From: Pseudomarimonas salicorniae | Lineage (GTDB): Bacteria; Pseudomonadota; Gammaproteobacteria; Xanthomonadales; Xanthomonadaceae | Length of the DNA: 64,000 nucleotides | Reading direction: 5' to 3' | NCBI RefSeq assembly: GCF_023156535.1 | Contig: NZ_JALNMH010000001.1 | Span: forward strand, 550,914-614,913 | In this document: one piece after another, positions 32,311-42,039 of the stretch | How positions within the stretch are numbered: the first letter of the stretch is position 1 | How the letters are laid out: every line of letters starts with the position of its first letter | The notes under the pieces: model-generated | The model's input: only the letters and a program-made list of their open reading frames with translations | Told to the model about the DNA's origin: nothing | The model's database searches: none | Program-made: the position numbers and the translations under genes

Positions 32311-34977
32311 GTGGCGCCGTCTCCGCGCTCTGCCCACTCCCACTGGTTTCTGAGCCTCGCGACCGCCCTCGGCGGAGTAGTGCTTGCGCTGGCCCTGGGC
32401 CAGTACCACCTGCGCACCCTGGAGCGCGAGGATGACCGTGCGCTGGCCGACACCGCCCAGCGCTACGGGCAGGTTCTGCTGGCGCGCCTCGAGGCCAGCG
32501 CCCGGGTGGTGCGGGCGATGCAGACCCTGCTCTCCCTGGAGCCCGACCTCGATGCCGAAGCCTTCCGCCGGCGCGTGGAAGCGCTGCGCGTTCCGCAGAA
32601 CTTCCCCGGCCTGCAGGCCGTCGGCTATGCCCCGCGCGAACGGGATCCCGATACGGGCGCCCTGCACTACCGATACACCCTGGTCACGCCGCTCAAGGGC
32701 AATGAGCGCCTGATCGGCCTCGATATCGCCACCCAGCCGGCCAACCTCGCGTCGCTCGAACTCGCTCGCGACACCGACGAGCCGGTGATGTCCGAGCCCT
32801 TCACCCTGGTGCAGCATGATCGACCGGGCGAGCAGTCCGACGGCGTGGTGATCCGGCTGCCCCTGTATGCCGGCGGCCTGCCGTCTCCCACCGAGCTGCA
32901 GTCCCGCCGCGCCCAGGAACTGGGTTCGATCGTGGTGTCCTTCCGTGTTTCCTCCCTGGTCGGCGCCAGCCTCGAGGCAGCCATCGACCAGGATCGTGGC
33001 TACGAGCTGCAGATCCGCGATGCCGACCAGCCCGAGGGCGCCGCGCCGATCTACTCCAGCGTCCTGGACGGAGTGGGCGCCGCCGGCGATCCTGATCGCC
33101 CGGCGGCCACGACGGAAGTGGGGTTCGGCGGCCAGGTGTGGCAGGTGCGGCTGCTGCCGAATGCCCAGTGGTACGCCGACAGCCGGCGGGAGGCGTACGT
33201 CGTTGGCGGCGGTGGCGTGGTGGCCGCCCTGCTTTTGGCCGGCTGGATCACCGCCCTGCTGCGCACCCGGGAGCGCGCCCAGCGACTGGCCGAGCAGCTT
33301 GCCTCCCGGGTACGGGATTCCGAGCAGCGTTTCCGCCGGCTCAGTGACCTGCTCCCGACCGCCACGCTGGTCGTGCGCCGCGACGATGGCGGCATCGAGT
33401 ACATCAACCATGCCGGACGCCAGCTGCTGGCGCTCGAGGCAGAGGATCCACCGGGCAGCATCGATCGCTTCGGCCTCAAGCGGCAGACGCTGGCCGACTC
33501 GGCGCGGATCGACGAGGACGAGCGCACCGTCGAGCTGCAGGCGCTAGACGGCCGCAGCTTCCAGGCGGTCTGGCGCTGCGCCCCGCTGGGCGGCGCCGGC
33601 GACGGCGCCGACCACTGGCTGCTGCTGCTGGATGACGCTACCGAACGGCTGCAGCTGACCGCCCAGCTGCGCTACCAGGCCAGCCACGATGCGCTCACCG
33701 GTCTGCTCAACCGGCGCGAGTTCGATGCCCGGCTGCGCCGCGCCTGCGCCGGCACCCTGGCCGGCCTGGAGCGGGCGGTGCTGGTCTATCTCGACATCGA
33801 CCAGTTCAAGCTGATCAATGACACCTGCGGCCACGCCGCCGGCGATCAGCTGTTGGCCAATGTCGGCGAGCAGCTGCGCAGCGAGGCAGGCGAGCGCTCC
33901 CAGGTGGCCCGCCTCGGCGGCGACGAGTTCGGCCTGCTGCTGGCCGAGACGCGGCCTGAAGCCTTCCGCGCCCGCGCGCAGGATCTTCTCGACAGCATCG
34001 CGGCCACGCCCTTCCTGTGGCAGGGCCGCGGTTTCGCGCTGACCGCCAGCATCGGCGCGGTGGCGTTCGATGCCGCCGACCGGCCGGACCCCGCCGAGCT
34101 GCTGGCGATCGCCGACACCGCCTGCTACCTGGCCAAGGAGGCCGGCCGCAACCGGGTCATGGTGCACAACGAGGACGAACAGGTCTCACACCGCCGGCGC
34201 AACGAGATGGACTGGGTCCAGCGCATCCGTGAGGCGCTCGCCGAGGATCGGTTCTGCCTGTACTTCCAGGAACTGCGCCCGCTCGGCCGGCAGGTCGGCG
34301 CGCCGCCGCATTTCGAGTTGCTGGTCCGGATGCGCGACCGCAGCGGCGCCATGGTGCCGCCCGGTGCCTTCATCCCCGCTGCCGAGCGCTTCGGGGTCAT
34401 GCCCGAGGTCGATCGCTGGGTGGTGCGCACGGCGCTGGCCCGATTCGAGTCCCTGCATCCGCAGGGCGGAGAGATCGGCCTGTGCAGCATCAACCTGTCC
34501 GGCGCCACCATGGGTGACGAAAGCTTCCCCGGCTTCCTGCTCGCCGAGCTCGCCCGCGCCGAGCTGGCCCCGGACAAGCTCTGCTTCGAGATCACCGAGA
34601 CCTCGGCGGTCTCCAACTTCAATCAGGCCTCCGCATTGATCGGGGCCCTGCGCCAGCTCGGCTGCAAGGTCGCGCTGGACGACTTCGGCGCCGGCATGTC
34701 CTCGTTCGCCTACCTGAAGAACCTCCCGGTCGATTACCTGAAGATCGACGGCAGCTTCATCCGTGACCTGGTCAACGACGAGCTCAGCCAGTCGATCGTT
34801 GCGGCGATCACCAAGGTCGGCCACCAGGTGGGCACCGGGGTCATCGCCGAGTTCGTCGGCAGCGAGGAAGCGATCGACCTGCTCCGCGAAATGGGCGTCG
34901 ACTACGCCCAGGGCTTCGGCGTGCACGTTCCGGAAATCATCCCGGCCCATGCCTCGCTGAGCAGCGACCTGCCCTGA
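32311..34977 (+). CDS. Membrane CHASE-PAS-GGDEF-EAL cyclic-di-GMP protein
   Basis: An 888-residue sensor. TM helix ~12-30 (LATALGGVVLALALG), periplasmic CHASE domain ~35-280 (NFPGLQAVGYAPRE, LVTPLKGNERLIGLDIATQP), second TM ~295-315, PAS-like segment ~335-440, GGDEF domain with an intact catalytic site RLGGDEFG (first Gly 536), then an EAL domain with ELLVR at 669, DDFGAGMSSF and LKIDGSFI. The EAL signature varies only at its second residue, so both diguanylate cyclase and phosphodiesterase activity are possible. The GTG at 32311 has GGAG eight nt upstream; the longer frame to 32167 lacks a ribosome site. The ligand is unknown. Confidence 0.92.
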   Translation: MAPSPRSAHSHWFLSLATALGGVVLALALGQYHLRTLEREDDRALADTAQRYGQVLLARLEASARVVRAMQTLLSLEPDLDAEAFRRRVEALRVPQNFPGLQAVGYAPRERDPDTGALHYRYTLVTPLKGNERLIGLDIATQPANLASLELARDTDEPVMSEPFTLVQHDRPGEQSDGVVIRLPLYAGGLPSPTELQSRRAQELGSIVVSFRVSSLVGASLEAAIDQDRGYELQIRDADQPEGAAPIYSSVLDGVGAAGDPDRPAATTEVGFGGQVWQVRLLPNAQWYADSRREAYVVGGGGVVAALLLAGWITALLRTRERAQRLAEQLASRVRDSEQRFRRLSDLLPTATLVVRRDDGGIEYINHAGRQLLALEAEDPPGSIDRFGLKRQTLADSARIDEDERTVELQALDGRSFQAVWRCAPLGGAGDGADHWLLLLDDATERLQLTAQLRYQASHDALTGLLNRREFDARLRRACAGTLAGLERAVLVYLDIDQFKLINDTCGHAAGDQLLANVGEQLRSEAGERSQVARLGGDEFGLLLAETRPEAFRARAQDLLDSIAATPFLWQGRGFALTASIGAVAFDAADRPDPAELLAIADTACYLAKEAGRNRVMVHNEDEQVSHRRRNEMDWVQRIREALAEDRFCLYFQELRPLGRQVGAPPHFELLVRMRDRSGAMVPPGAFIPAAERFGVMPEVDRWVVRTALARFESLHPQGGEIGLCSINLSGATMGDESFPGFLLAELARAELAPDKLCFEITETSAVSNFNQASALIGALRQLGCKVALDDFGAGMSSFAYLKNLPVDYLKIDGSFIRDLVNDELSQSIVAAITKVGHQVGTGVIAEFVGSEEAIDLLREMGVDYAQGFGVHVPEIIPAHASLSSDLP

Positions 34978-35035
34978 TCTGGCCAGGCCGGCGCGGGGCG
35001 GCGACAATGCCGCCGGATCCTTGTGGAGTGTGGCG

Positions 35036-35908
35036 ATGGCGCAGGCGGAGGCGGGGTTCATCGGGCTCGGAGCCATGGGCGGGCCGATGGCCGGGCATCT
35101 GGCGGCCGCGGGCCGGCTTGCCGTGGTCGGCAACCGCAGCCCCGGGCGCGTCGTGGAATGGTCGCGCAAGCTCGAGGTGAAGGGCGCCACCACCGCGGCC
35201 GATTTCGGGTCCTGCTCCGTCATCATGCTCTGTGTCGGCGAAGATCACGACGTGCTGGAGAACGTCGACGCGCTCGGCCGCGTGCTGGCCGCGGGAAGCC
35301 TCGTCATCGATCACAGCACGACCTCGGTCGAGGCGGCCAGGGAGGCCGGCAGGCGGCTGGCCGCGCACGACATCGACTTCCTTGATGCGCCGGTCAGCGG
35401 TGGCGTCGAGGGCGCCCGCAACGGCCGGCTTTCAGTGATGGTCGGCGGCACGGCCGAGGTGCTGGCCCGGGCCGAGCCGTTCCTGTCCTGCTATGCCGCG
35501 CGGATCGCCCACATGGGCGGGCAGGGCAGCGGACAGGCGACCAAGGCGGTGAACCAGGTGATGGTGGCCGGCATCAACGAGGCGGTCAGCGAGGCATTGG
35601 CGCTGGGTGAGAAGCTGGGCCTCGCGGCCGAAGACCTGCTGCCGACCCTGATGGCCGGCGCCGCCGGAAACTGGTTCCTCGACAAGCGCGGCGGCACGAT
35701 GATGCGCTCGGAGTTCAACCCCGGCTTCAAGTGCGCGCACATGGCCAAGGACCTGCGCATCGCCGAAGCGATGGCCGGGTCGTTGGGCATTGCCCATCCG
35801 GTACTGGCCCAGGCGCGGCGCGACTATGAACTGCTGCAGGGCCATGGTCACGGCGATCTCGACACCTCGGCGCTGATCCTGCTCAAACGTACCGCCGGCC
35901 GGGATTAG
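35036..35908 (+). CDS. Beta-hydroxyacid dehydrogenase (3-hydroxyisobutyrate/tartronate semialdehyde type)
   Basis: A 290-residue NAD(P)-dependent enzyme. Cofactor site GFIGLGAMGGPMAGHLA at the start, substrate motif DAPVSGGVEGARNGRLSVMVGG (~116-137) and the catalytic Lys region GSGQATKAVNQVMVAG with its conserved Lys near 165. These define the family that includes 3-hydroxyisobutyrate and 2-hydroxy-3-oxopropionate dehydrogenases; the exact substrate cannot be read off. ATG at 35036 has GGAG eight nt before it. It is a separate transcription unit in style. Confidence 0.9.
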   Translation: MAQAEAGFIGLGAMGGPMAGHLAAAGRLAVVGNRSPGRVVEWSRKLEVKGATTAADFGSCSVIMLCVGEDHDVLENVDALGRVLAAGSLVIDHSTTSVEAAREAGRRLAAHDIDFLDAPVSGGVEGARNGRLSVMVGGTAEVLARAEPFLSCYAARIAHMGGQGSGQATKAVNQVMVAGINEAVSEALALGEKLGLAAEDLLPTLMAGAAGNWFLDKRGGTMMRSEFNPGFKCAHMAKDLRIAEAMAGSLGIAHPVLAQARRDYELLQGHGHGDLDTSALILLKRTAGRD

Positions 35909-35978
35909 GCGGGGCGTGCTCCCCAGCGCCACAGGCAGCTTGTAAGCTCGGGGGCCTCATCCAAGGAGGCCTGTCGTC

Positions 35979-37295
35979 ATGCGTCGATTTGCCAGCGCGC
36001 TGTGTGCCCTGACCGCCTGTGCCGTGGCGACCGCGGGCGATCCACTGCCCACCGGATTGCGCCTGATGGACGTCGTCTCGGGGCTGACCCAGCCGCTGGG
36101 TGTCCGCCACGCTGGCGATGCCCGGCTGTTCGTCATCCAGCAGAACGGTCAGATCCGGATCGTCTCCAACGGCGTGCTGCAGGCAACGCCCTTCCTCAAC
36201 ATCAATGCGGCCAGTGGCGGCACCGCCCCCGCGCTGGGCTTCAGCAGCGGGGGCGAGCGCGGACTGCTCGGCCTCGCCTTCGACCCGGACTACGCCAGCA
36301 ATGGCCGCTTCTTCATCTATTTCACCGACGGGGCCGGCGACACCGTCGTCGCCCGCTACCAGCGCTCGGCAGCCGACGCCAACCTCGCCGACCCGAGCAG
36401 CGGCCAGGTGGTGCTGCGGATCGACCAGGATTTCTCCAACCACAATGGCGGCGACCTGCATTTCGGCCTCGACGGCATGCTCTACATCGGGCTCGGCGAC
36501 GGCGGCAGCGGGAATGACCCCTGCAACCGGGCCCAGACCCTGAACCCCGCGGACCTGGTCGGCGCCAGCAGCGGCGGCAACGGCAGCGACTGCCCCGCCG
36601 ATCCGGCCTTCCTCAACAGCGGCGGCGATCCGGATTCCCGCGCCCTGCTCGGCAAGATGCTGCGCATCGATGTGTCCACCGGCGGCACCGGCAACGAGCG
36701 CTGCGGCGCCGGTGGTTCGCAGACCGGCTACGGCATCCCGGCCGACAATCCCTACGCGACGGCCGACGGCGTCTGCGACGAGGTCTATGCCAGCGGCCTG
36801 CGTAACCCTTATCGCTTCAGCGTCGACCGGCAGACCGGCGACCTGTGGATCGGCGATGTCGGCCAGGGCGCCCGGGAAGAGGTCGACCTGCTGCCGGTGG
36901 GTTCCGGCGGACTCAACTTCGGCTGGCGCTGCCGGGAGGGCTTCATCGCGACGCCCGGCATCACCTGCACGGCGCCACCGGCCTTCACCGATCCGGTCTA
37001 CGACTATCCCCGCACCGTGGGCCGGTCGATCACCGGCGGCTTCCGCTACCGCGGACCCGAGACCAGCTGGCAGGGGGCCTACGTGTTCGCCGACTTCGTC
37101 GACGGCCGCTACTTCGTGGCCGACCCGGCGTCGACCGGACTCGGCTATGCCGAATGGCGCCAGGGCGGCAATCCCTCAGGCTTCGGCGAGGACAGCAGCG
37201 GTCGCCTCTACGCCGCGGACTACGGCGGCTGCTTGCGCGAGGTCACCCGCGAGGTTCTCCTGCGCGCCGGCTTCGAGGCCCGAGCCTGCCCCTGA
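35979..37295 (+). CDS. Exported PQQ-dependent sugar dehydrogenase-like protein (Asd/Yli-I type)
   Basis: A 438-residue protein with a signal peptide (1-19, ending AVATAG). The mature part is a beta-propeller of the soluble aldose/glucose dehydrogenase and HHIP-like family: LTQPLGVRHAGDARLFVIQQ, SGGERGLLGLAFDPDY, HNGGDLHFGLDGMLYIGLGD, YASGLRNPYRFSVDR and DVGQGAREEVD. The His in the HNGGDL motif and the RNPYR motif line the PQQ pocket in relatives. Several Cys pairs (DPCNRA, SDCPAD) suggest periplasmic disulfides. The substrate is unknown and PQQ synthesis genes are not in the window. Confidence 0.85.
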   Translation: MRRFASALCALTACAVATAGDPLPTGLRLMDVVSGLTQPLGVRHAGDARLFVIQQNGQIRIVSNGVLQATPFLNINAASGGTAPALGFSSGGERGLLGLAFDPDYASNGRFFIYFTDGAGDTVVARYQRSAADANLADPSSGQVVLRIDQDFSNHNGGDLHFGLDGMLYIGLGDGGSGNDPCNRAQTLNPADLVGASSGGNGSDCPADPAFLNSGGDPDSRALLGKMLRIDVSTGGTGNERCGAGGSQTGYGIPADNPYATADGVCDEVYASGLRNPYRFSVDRQTGDLWIGDVGQGAREEVDLLPVGSGGLNFGWRCREGFIATPGITCTAPPAFTDPVYDYPRTVGRSITGGFRYRGPETSWQGAYVFADFVDGRYFVADPASTGLGYAEWRQGGNPSGFGEDSSGRLYAADYGGCLREVTREVLLRAGFEARACP

Positions 37296-37349
37296 TCCGG
37301 GGTGGGATCCGCAGCGCCGATGGCGCGCCCGCGCGGCGCGGGTCTGCGC

Positions 37350-37928
37350 TCAGCGTCCCGGTTCGCGGATGGCGATGGCCTGGACGCCGGAGCGTTCGAG
37401 GGTCGACTTGGCATCGTCCAGCTCGCGCAGCGAGGCGAACGGGCCGAGCATGACCCGGTGCACGGTCTGGCCGCTGGCCGCGGTGGTCGGCTCGACCCGG
37501 GCGATCAGCCCGGTGAAGGCGATCGCCGCCTTGATCTCCTCGGCGCGGCGCGGATCGCTGAACGCGCCGGCCTGCAGCAGCAGGCGTTCGGCCGGTTCGG
37601 CGGGCTTCTCCGGCTCGGCCTTGGCCTGGGCACTCAGCTCGGCGTCCGGGATCACCACCTCGCGACCGGGCAGCACGGTGTAGAAGTCGTACTTCGGCTT
37701 CTTCTCGGCCGGCTGGCCCTTCTGCGCCACCGGCGCCTCGGGTTCCGGCGGGGTGGTCGCTGCGGGGTTGGGGCGCGGCAGCAGCTTGCTGGCGTCGATG
37801 CCGTCGCGGACCAGCACGATCACCGCAATGCCCAGCCCGAGCAGCAATCCGGCCAGCAGCCACACCCAGCCCGGGGTGCGCCGCTCACCGTGGCGTCTGG
37901 CCTGGGTCTTCGGGCGGCGGGCGGCCAT
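37350..37928 (-). CDS. SPOR-domain cell-division protein (FtsN-like)
   Basis: A 192-residue protein: basic cytoplasmic N-terminus, one TM helix (~20-40, VWLLAGLLLGLGIAVIVLV), a Pro/Glu/Lys-rich linker and a C-terminal SPOR domain (~113-190; LLLQAGAFSDPRRAEEIKAA ... HRVMLGPFAS). SPOR domains bind denuded septal glycan. The ATG at 37928 overlaps the argS stop (TAATG). The argS-SPOR order is common in gammaproteobacteria, where the second gene is often called ftsN. Confidence 0.9.
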   Translation of the reverse strand: MAARRPKTQARRHGERRTPGWVWLLAGLLLGLGIAVIVLVRDGIDASKLLPRPNPAATTPPEPEAPVAQKGQPAEKKPKYDFYTVLPGREVVIPDAELSAQAKAEPEKPAEPAERLLLQAGAFSDPRRAEEIKAAIAFTGLIARVEPTTAASGQTVHRVMLGPFASLRELDDAKSTLERSGVQAIAIREPGR

Positions 37929-39685
37929 TACATGCTCTCCGGAGCGCCGACGCCGAGCAGCTTGAGGCCGTTGGCGATCACCTGGCGCACGCCGACGCAC
38001 AGGCCCAGTCGCGCGTTGCGCAACTCTTCCTCCGGCACGAGGATCGGCAGCGCGTTGTAGTAGCTGTGGAAGGCGCCGGCCAGCTCGCGCAGGTAGTTGG
38101 CGAGGATCTGCGGACCGCGCTGGTCGGCGGCGGCCTCGATGATCTCCGGGAAGCGCATCAGCTCATCGAGCAGATCCAGCTCCTGCGGCTCGGTGAGGCG
38201 GGCGCGGGCGGCGTCGGAGGCGGTGCGGTTGTATGACCAGTGCTTCTCGGCCAGCTGCCGGAACAGCGCGCAGATGCGCGCGTGGGCGTACTGGATGTAG
38301 TAGACCGGATTGTCGTTGGAGTGGCTCTTGGCCAGCTCCAGGTCGAAGTCCAGATGCTGGTCATTGCTGCGCATCACGTAGAAGAAGCGCGCGGCGTCCG
38401 AGCCGACTTCCTCGCGCAGCTCGCGCAGGGTGACGAAGCTGCCGGCGCGGGTCGACATCTGCACGCGCTCTGCGCCGCGGAACAGGATGGCGAACTGCAC
38501 CAGGCGGATCTCGATGCGCTCCGGGTCGAGGCCGAGACCCTGGGCCGCCGCCTTGAGCCGGGCGATGTAGCCGTGGTGGTCGGCGCCGAAGATGTAGATC
38601 GCGCGGTCGAAGCCGCGCTCGAACTTCGACAGCAGGTAGCCAAGGTCGGAGGCGAAATAGGTGGTGACGCCGTTCTCGCGGCGGACCACGCGGTCCTTGT
38701 CGTCGCCGAACTCGGTGGCACGGAACCACAGCGCTCCGTCCTGCTCGTACAGGTGGCCCTTGCTCTGCAGCGTGTCGATGGCGCGGTCGACATAGCCGTC
38801 GACCATCAGCGAGCGTTCGGAGAAGAAATTGTCATGGTTGACGCCGAAGCCGGCGAGGTCGTCGCGGATGTCGGCAAGGCACCAGTTGAGGCCGGCCTCG
38901 AACACCTTGCGGTAGCCCTCTCCCAGCAGCTCCTTGGCCCGGGCGATCAGGCCATCGACGTGGGCTTCCTTGTCGCCGCCCTCGGACTCGTCGGCCGGCA
39001 GGCCCTCGGTGATCTCGAACGCGCCGCGGCGCAGCGCATCGCCCTCCTTGGCGCGCAGCGCGCGGGCGATCTCGACCACGTAGTCGCCCTTGTAGCCGTT
39101 GTCCGGAAAGCGCACGTTGACGCCGCCCAGCTCGTGGTAGCGCAGCCAGATGCTGACCGCGAGGATGTCCATCTGCCGGCCGGCATCATTGACGTAGTAC
39201 TCGCGCTGCACGGTGTGCCCGGCGGCTTCCAGCAGCGAGGCCACCGAGGCGCCGTAGGCGGCACCACGGCCGTGGCCGACATGCAGCGGTCCGTTCGGGT
39301 TGGCCGAGACGAACTCGACGGTGACCGATTCGCGGCTGTCCTTCTCGGCCGCGCCGTAGCGCTCGCCCATCTCGCCCACGCGGCGCAGGATGCCCAGCTT
39401 GCAGCTCGCGTTGAGGGTGAAGTTGATGAAGCCTGGCCCGGCGATCTCGACCTTGGCCACGTGCTGGGCACGCGGCAGGGTATCGACGATCATCTCGGCC
39501 AGCTCGCGCGGCTTGCGCCCGGTCGGCTTGGCCAGCAGCAGGGCCACGTTGCAGGCATAGTCGCCGTGCTCGCGTGAGCGCGCACGCTCGATCACGAACT
39601 CGGGTTCGGTCTCGAAGGCGAGGCGGTCGGCGCGGCGCAGGTCGAGCAGCGCCTGCAGCACCAGTTCACGCAGATGGTCTTTCAC
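37928..39685 (-). CDS. argS: Arginyl-tRNA synthetase
   Basis: A 585-residue class I synthetase that charges tRNA-Arg. HIGH signature SANPNGPLHVGHGRGAAYG (~130-148), the Arg-specific N-terminal Add1 domain (~1-110), catalytic core with YFASDLGYLLSKFERG and VQMSTRAGSFVTLREL in place of KMSKS, and an alpha-helical anticodon-binding end with DALRP-type tail (LRELAGAFHSYYNALPIL). It starts with GTG at 39685. Confidence 0.97.
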   Translation of the reverse strand: MKDHLRELVLQALLDLRRADRLAFETEPEFVIERARSREHGDYACNVALLLAKPTGRKPRELAEMIVDTLPRAQHVAKVEIAGPGFINFTLNASCKLGILRRVGEMGERYGAAEKDSRESVTVEFVSANPNGPLHVGHGRGAAYGASVASLLEAAGHTVQREYYVNDAGRQMDILAVSIWLRYHELGGVNVRFPDNGYKGDYVVEIARALRAKEGDALRRGAFEITEGLPADESEGGDKEAHVDGLIARAKELLGEGYRKVFEAGLNWCLADIRDDLAGFGVNHDNFFSERSLMVDGYVDRAIDTLQSKGHLYEQDGALWFRATEFGDDKDRVVRRENGVTTYFASDLGYLLSKFERGFDRAIYIFGADHHGYIARLKAAAQGLGLDPERIEIRLVQFAILFRGAERVQMSTRAGSFVTLRELREEVGSDAARFFYVMRSNDQHLDFDLELAKSHSNDNPVYYIQYAHARICALFRQLAEKHWSYNRTASDAARARLTEPQELDLLDELMRFPEIIEAAADQRGPQILANYLRELAGAFHSYYNALPILVPEEELRNARLGLCVGVRQVIANGLKLLGVGAPESM

Positions 39686-39854
39686 GGCGGCAGGTTTCCA
39701 GGGCAGAGCCGCCCATTGTAGCGCGCAGGGCCGGCCCGGGCGGGCCCCGGGGAGCCGAATCCCGCCGGACTGTCACGGAACCGCAAGATATCCGAAATAA
39801 CCTTTTCGACCTCGGCGTCCGGTACTCGGGCGCATTGCAAGGTTGGAGAGAACA

Positions 39855-40631
39855 ATGGGCCGCACGTCCCGGACACCGCGCATCGCGGCGTCCCTTCTGC
39901 TGGCAGGCTTGACCGCCTCGTCCCTTCCTGCCCTGGCGCAGCAGGCGCTGTCCGAGCGGCTGATCACGCTGCGCGGCGAGGTCGAGCAGCTGAACAGTGA
40001 GCTGGAATTGCTCCGCGAGGAGCAGCGCACGGTGCTGGCGGGCCTCAATGCCCAGCGCGCCGAGCTGAGCGCCAGCGTCGACCGCCAGCAGCTGCTGGCC
40101 CGCGACGCCGAGGCCAAGCGCGATGCCGCGCTGGAGGAATCCACCGCCCGCGGCGCCGAGGCAGGCAGCCTGAGCCCGGCGCTGTTTTCGGCCATCGACC
40201 AGCTGATCAACCAGATCCGCGGCGGTCTGCCGTTCAAGATCGAAGAGCGCGTCGCCGCGCTCGAGGCGCTGCGCGGGCAGATCAACAACGGCTCGATGCC
40301 GCCGGCGCGCGCTGCGAATCGGCTGTGGGCCTTCTACGAGGACGAACTGCGCCTGACCCGCGAGACCGGCCTGCACAACCAGACCATGGAGGTCGGCGGT
40401 GAACGCGTGCTGGCCGAGGTGGTCAAGGTCGGCAGCATGGCGCTGTACTTCCGCACCCCGGACGGGCGCTTCGGCCAGGCGGTCCGTGGCGGCAACGGCT
40501 GGCAGTTCGTGGTAGCCGAACCGGCCGACGCCCAGCGGCAGATCGCCGATCTGTTCGAGGCCCAGCGCAAGCAGATCAAGCAGGGCCTGTTCACCTTGCC
40601 CCAGCTGGCCGTCGCCGGAGGTGGCCGATGA
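39855..40631 (+). CDS. DUF3450 periplasmic coiled-coil protein of TonB module
   Basis: A 258-residue DUF3450-family protein. Signal peptide (1-26, ending SSLPALAQQ), then a long coiled coil (~30-110; LRGEVEQLNSELELLREEQR), and a globular end (MEVGGERVLAEVVKVGSMAL ... DGRFGQAVRGGNGWQF). Members of this family sit at the head of TonB2/TtpC-type operons. ATG at 39855 has GGAGAG just before it; an upstream TTG is rejected. Its stop overlaps the next start (ATGA at 40628), so expression is coupled. Confidence 0.88.
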   Translation: MGRTSRTPRIAASLLLAGLTASSLPALAQQALSERLITLRGEVEQLNSELELLREEQRTVLAGLNAQRAELSASVDRQQLLARDAEAKRDAALEESTARGAEAGSLSPALFSAIDQLINQIRGGLPFKIEERVAALEALRGQINNGSMPPARAANRLWAFYEDELRLTRETGLHNQTMEVGGERVLAEVVKVGSMALYFRTPDGRFGQAVRGGNGWQFVVAEPADAQRQIADLFEAQRKQIKQGLFTLPQLAVAGGGR

Positions 40632-42016
40632 ACGCCCGCCTCGGCCTGCTTCTCGGCCTCGCCTTCGCCGCGCCGGTCCTGGCCCAGGACGCCGCGCCGG
40701 TCACGACGCCCACAGCGGCCATCGAGTCGCCGGCGCCGCAGGTGTCGATCGAGGACGCCTACAAGAAGGAGTTCGCCTTCCTCGAGGCGCAGAAGCGTGA
40801 GCTGCAGCGGCGCATCAGCCAGATCCGTGGCGAGTTCGAAAAGGACCGCGCCCGCCTGGAGTCCGAGGTCGCAGCGCTCGAGGCCGCCGTACTCGCCGCG
40901 CAGTCGCGCGCCGAGCAGGCCCAGGACGCCCTGGCCCGCGCCGAGCAGCAGGGCCAGGCCAGTGTCGACAACCAGGACCTGGTCACCGCCACCCTGGAGC
41001 AGGCCAGATCGACGCTGGGCGGGCTGGGCGTCGAGGGGCTCAATGACGACGCCTTCGTGGCCCGGCCGGAGGCCGAGCGGCTGCAGGCTATGTTCGCCCA
41101 GGCCGACCGCCAGCTGGCCGCCCTGCAGAGCGTGCGCCGCGAGCCGGGAAGCTTCTACCTGGCCGACGGCAGCGAGGTGCAGGGCACCCTGGTGCACTAC
41201 GGCAACGTCGCCACCTTCGGCGTCAGCGATGCCGGCAGCGGTGCCCTGGCGCCCGCCGGGGGTGGCCGTTTCAAGCTGTGGAATGCGCCGACTGCCGAAA
41301 GCGCCGCAGCGCTGGCCAACAAGCAGCTGCCGTCGGCGATCAACGCCTTCGTCTACGACAACGCATCGATCGCAGTCTCCGAGCCCGAGGCCAAGACCGT
41401 CTGGGGCGAAGTCCAGAAGGGTGGCGTGATCGGTTACGTGATCCTGCTGCTGGGCGCGGTCGCCATGCTGCTGGTGGTGCTGCGTGCGCTGTTCCTGCAG
41501 AACGCCGGGGCCTCGATCGGCAACATCCTCGATGCCGTGACCCCGGCGGTGAAGGCGCGCAAGCCCGATGAGGCGATCAGCGCCGCCAAACGCTTCAAGG
41601 GCTCGGCCGCGCGCGTGGTCACCGCCGCGCTGCGCAACGTCGACCGCGAGCGCGAGCACCTCGAGGACATCGTTTCCGAGTCGATCCTCCACGAATCCAC
41701 CCGACTCAACCGCTTCGGCAGCGTCATCACCATGATCGCCGCGGTCGCCCCCCTGCTCGGCCTGCTCGGCACCGTGACCGGCATGATCCAGACCTTCGAC
41801 GTCATCACCGAGTTCGGCACCTCCGATCCCAAGCTGCTTTCAGGCGGCATCGCGACTGCCCTGGTCACCACCGAACTGGGCCTGATCGTGGCGATTCCCT
41901 GCCTGCTGCTGGGCAACCTGCTGGGTGGCTGGGCCGACCGGATCAAGGACGACATGGAGAAGGCTGCCCTGCGCACCATCAACCTCTACAAGGACGTTCG
42001 CGGCCTCGCCGCCTGA
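40628..42016 (+). CDS. TtpC-like MotA/TolQ/ExbB proton channel with periplasmic coiled coil
   Basis: A 462-residue protein: signal/anchor at 1-19 (LGLLLGLAFAAPVLAQ), long coiled coil (~35-120; KKEFAFLEAQKRELQRRISQ), a small beta domain (~170-250), and a C-terminal ExbB/TolQ domain (~260-455) with three TM helices (IGYVILLLGAVAMLLVVLRA; VITMIAAVAPLLGLLGTVTG; ATALVTTELGLIVAIPCLLL). This N-terminal extension defines TtpC of Vibrio TonB2 systems, an extra component needed for uptake. It would help power the receptor encoded downstream. Confidence 0.9.
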   Translation: MNARLGLLLGLAFAAPVLAQDAAPVTTPTAAIESPAPQVSIEDAYKKEFAFLEAQKRELQRRISQIRGEFEKDRARLESEVAALEAAVLAAQSRAEQAQDALARAEQQGQASVDNQDLVTATLEQARSTLGGLGVEGLNDDAFVARPEAERLQAMFAQADRQLAALQSVRREPGSFYLADGSEVQGTLVHYGNVATFGVSDAGSGALAPAGGGRFKLWNAPTAESAAALANKQLPSAINAFVYDNASIAVSEPEAKTVWGEVQKGGVIGYVILLLGAVAMLLVVLRALFLQNAGASIGNILDAVTPAVKARKPDEAISAAKRFKGSAARVVTAALRNVDREREHLEDIVSESILHESTRLNRFGSVITMIAAVAPLLGLLGTVTGMIQTFDVITEFGTSDPKLLSGGIATALVTTELGLIVAIPCLLLGNLLGGWADRIKDDMEKAALRTINLYKDVRGLAA

Positions 42017-42039
42017 ACGTCGGTGGAGGCCACACGGCC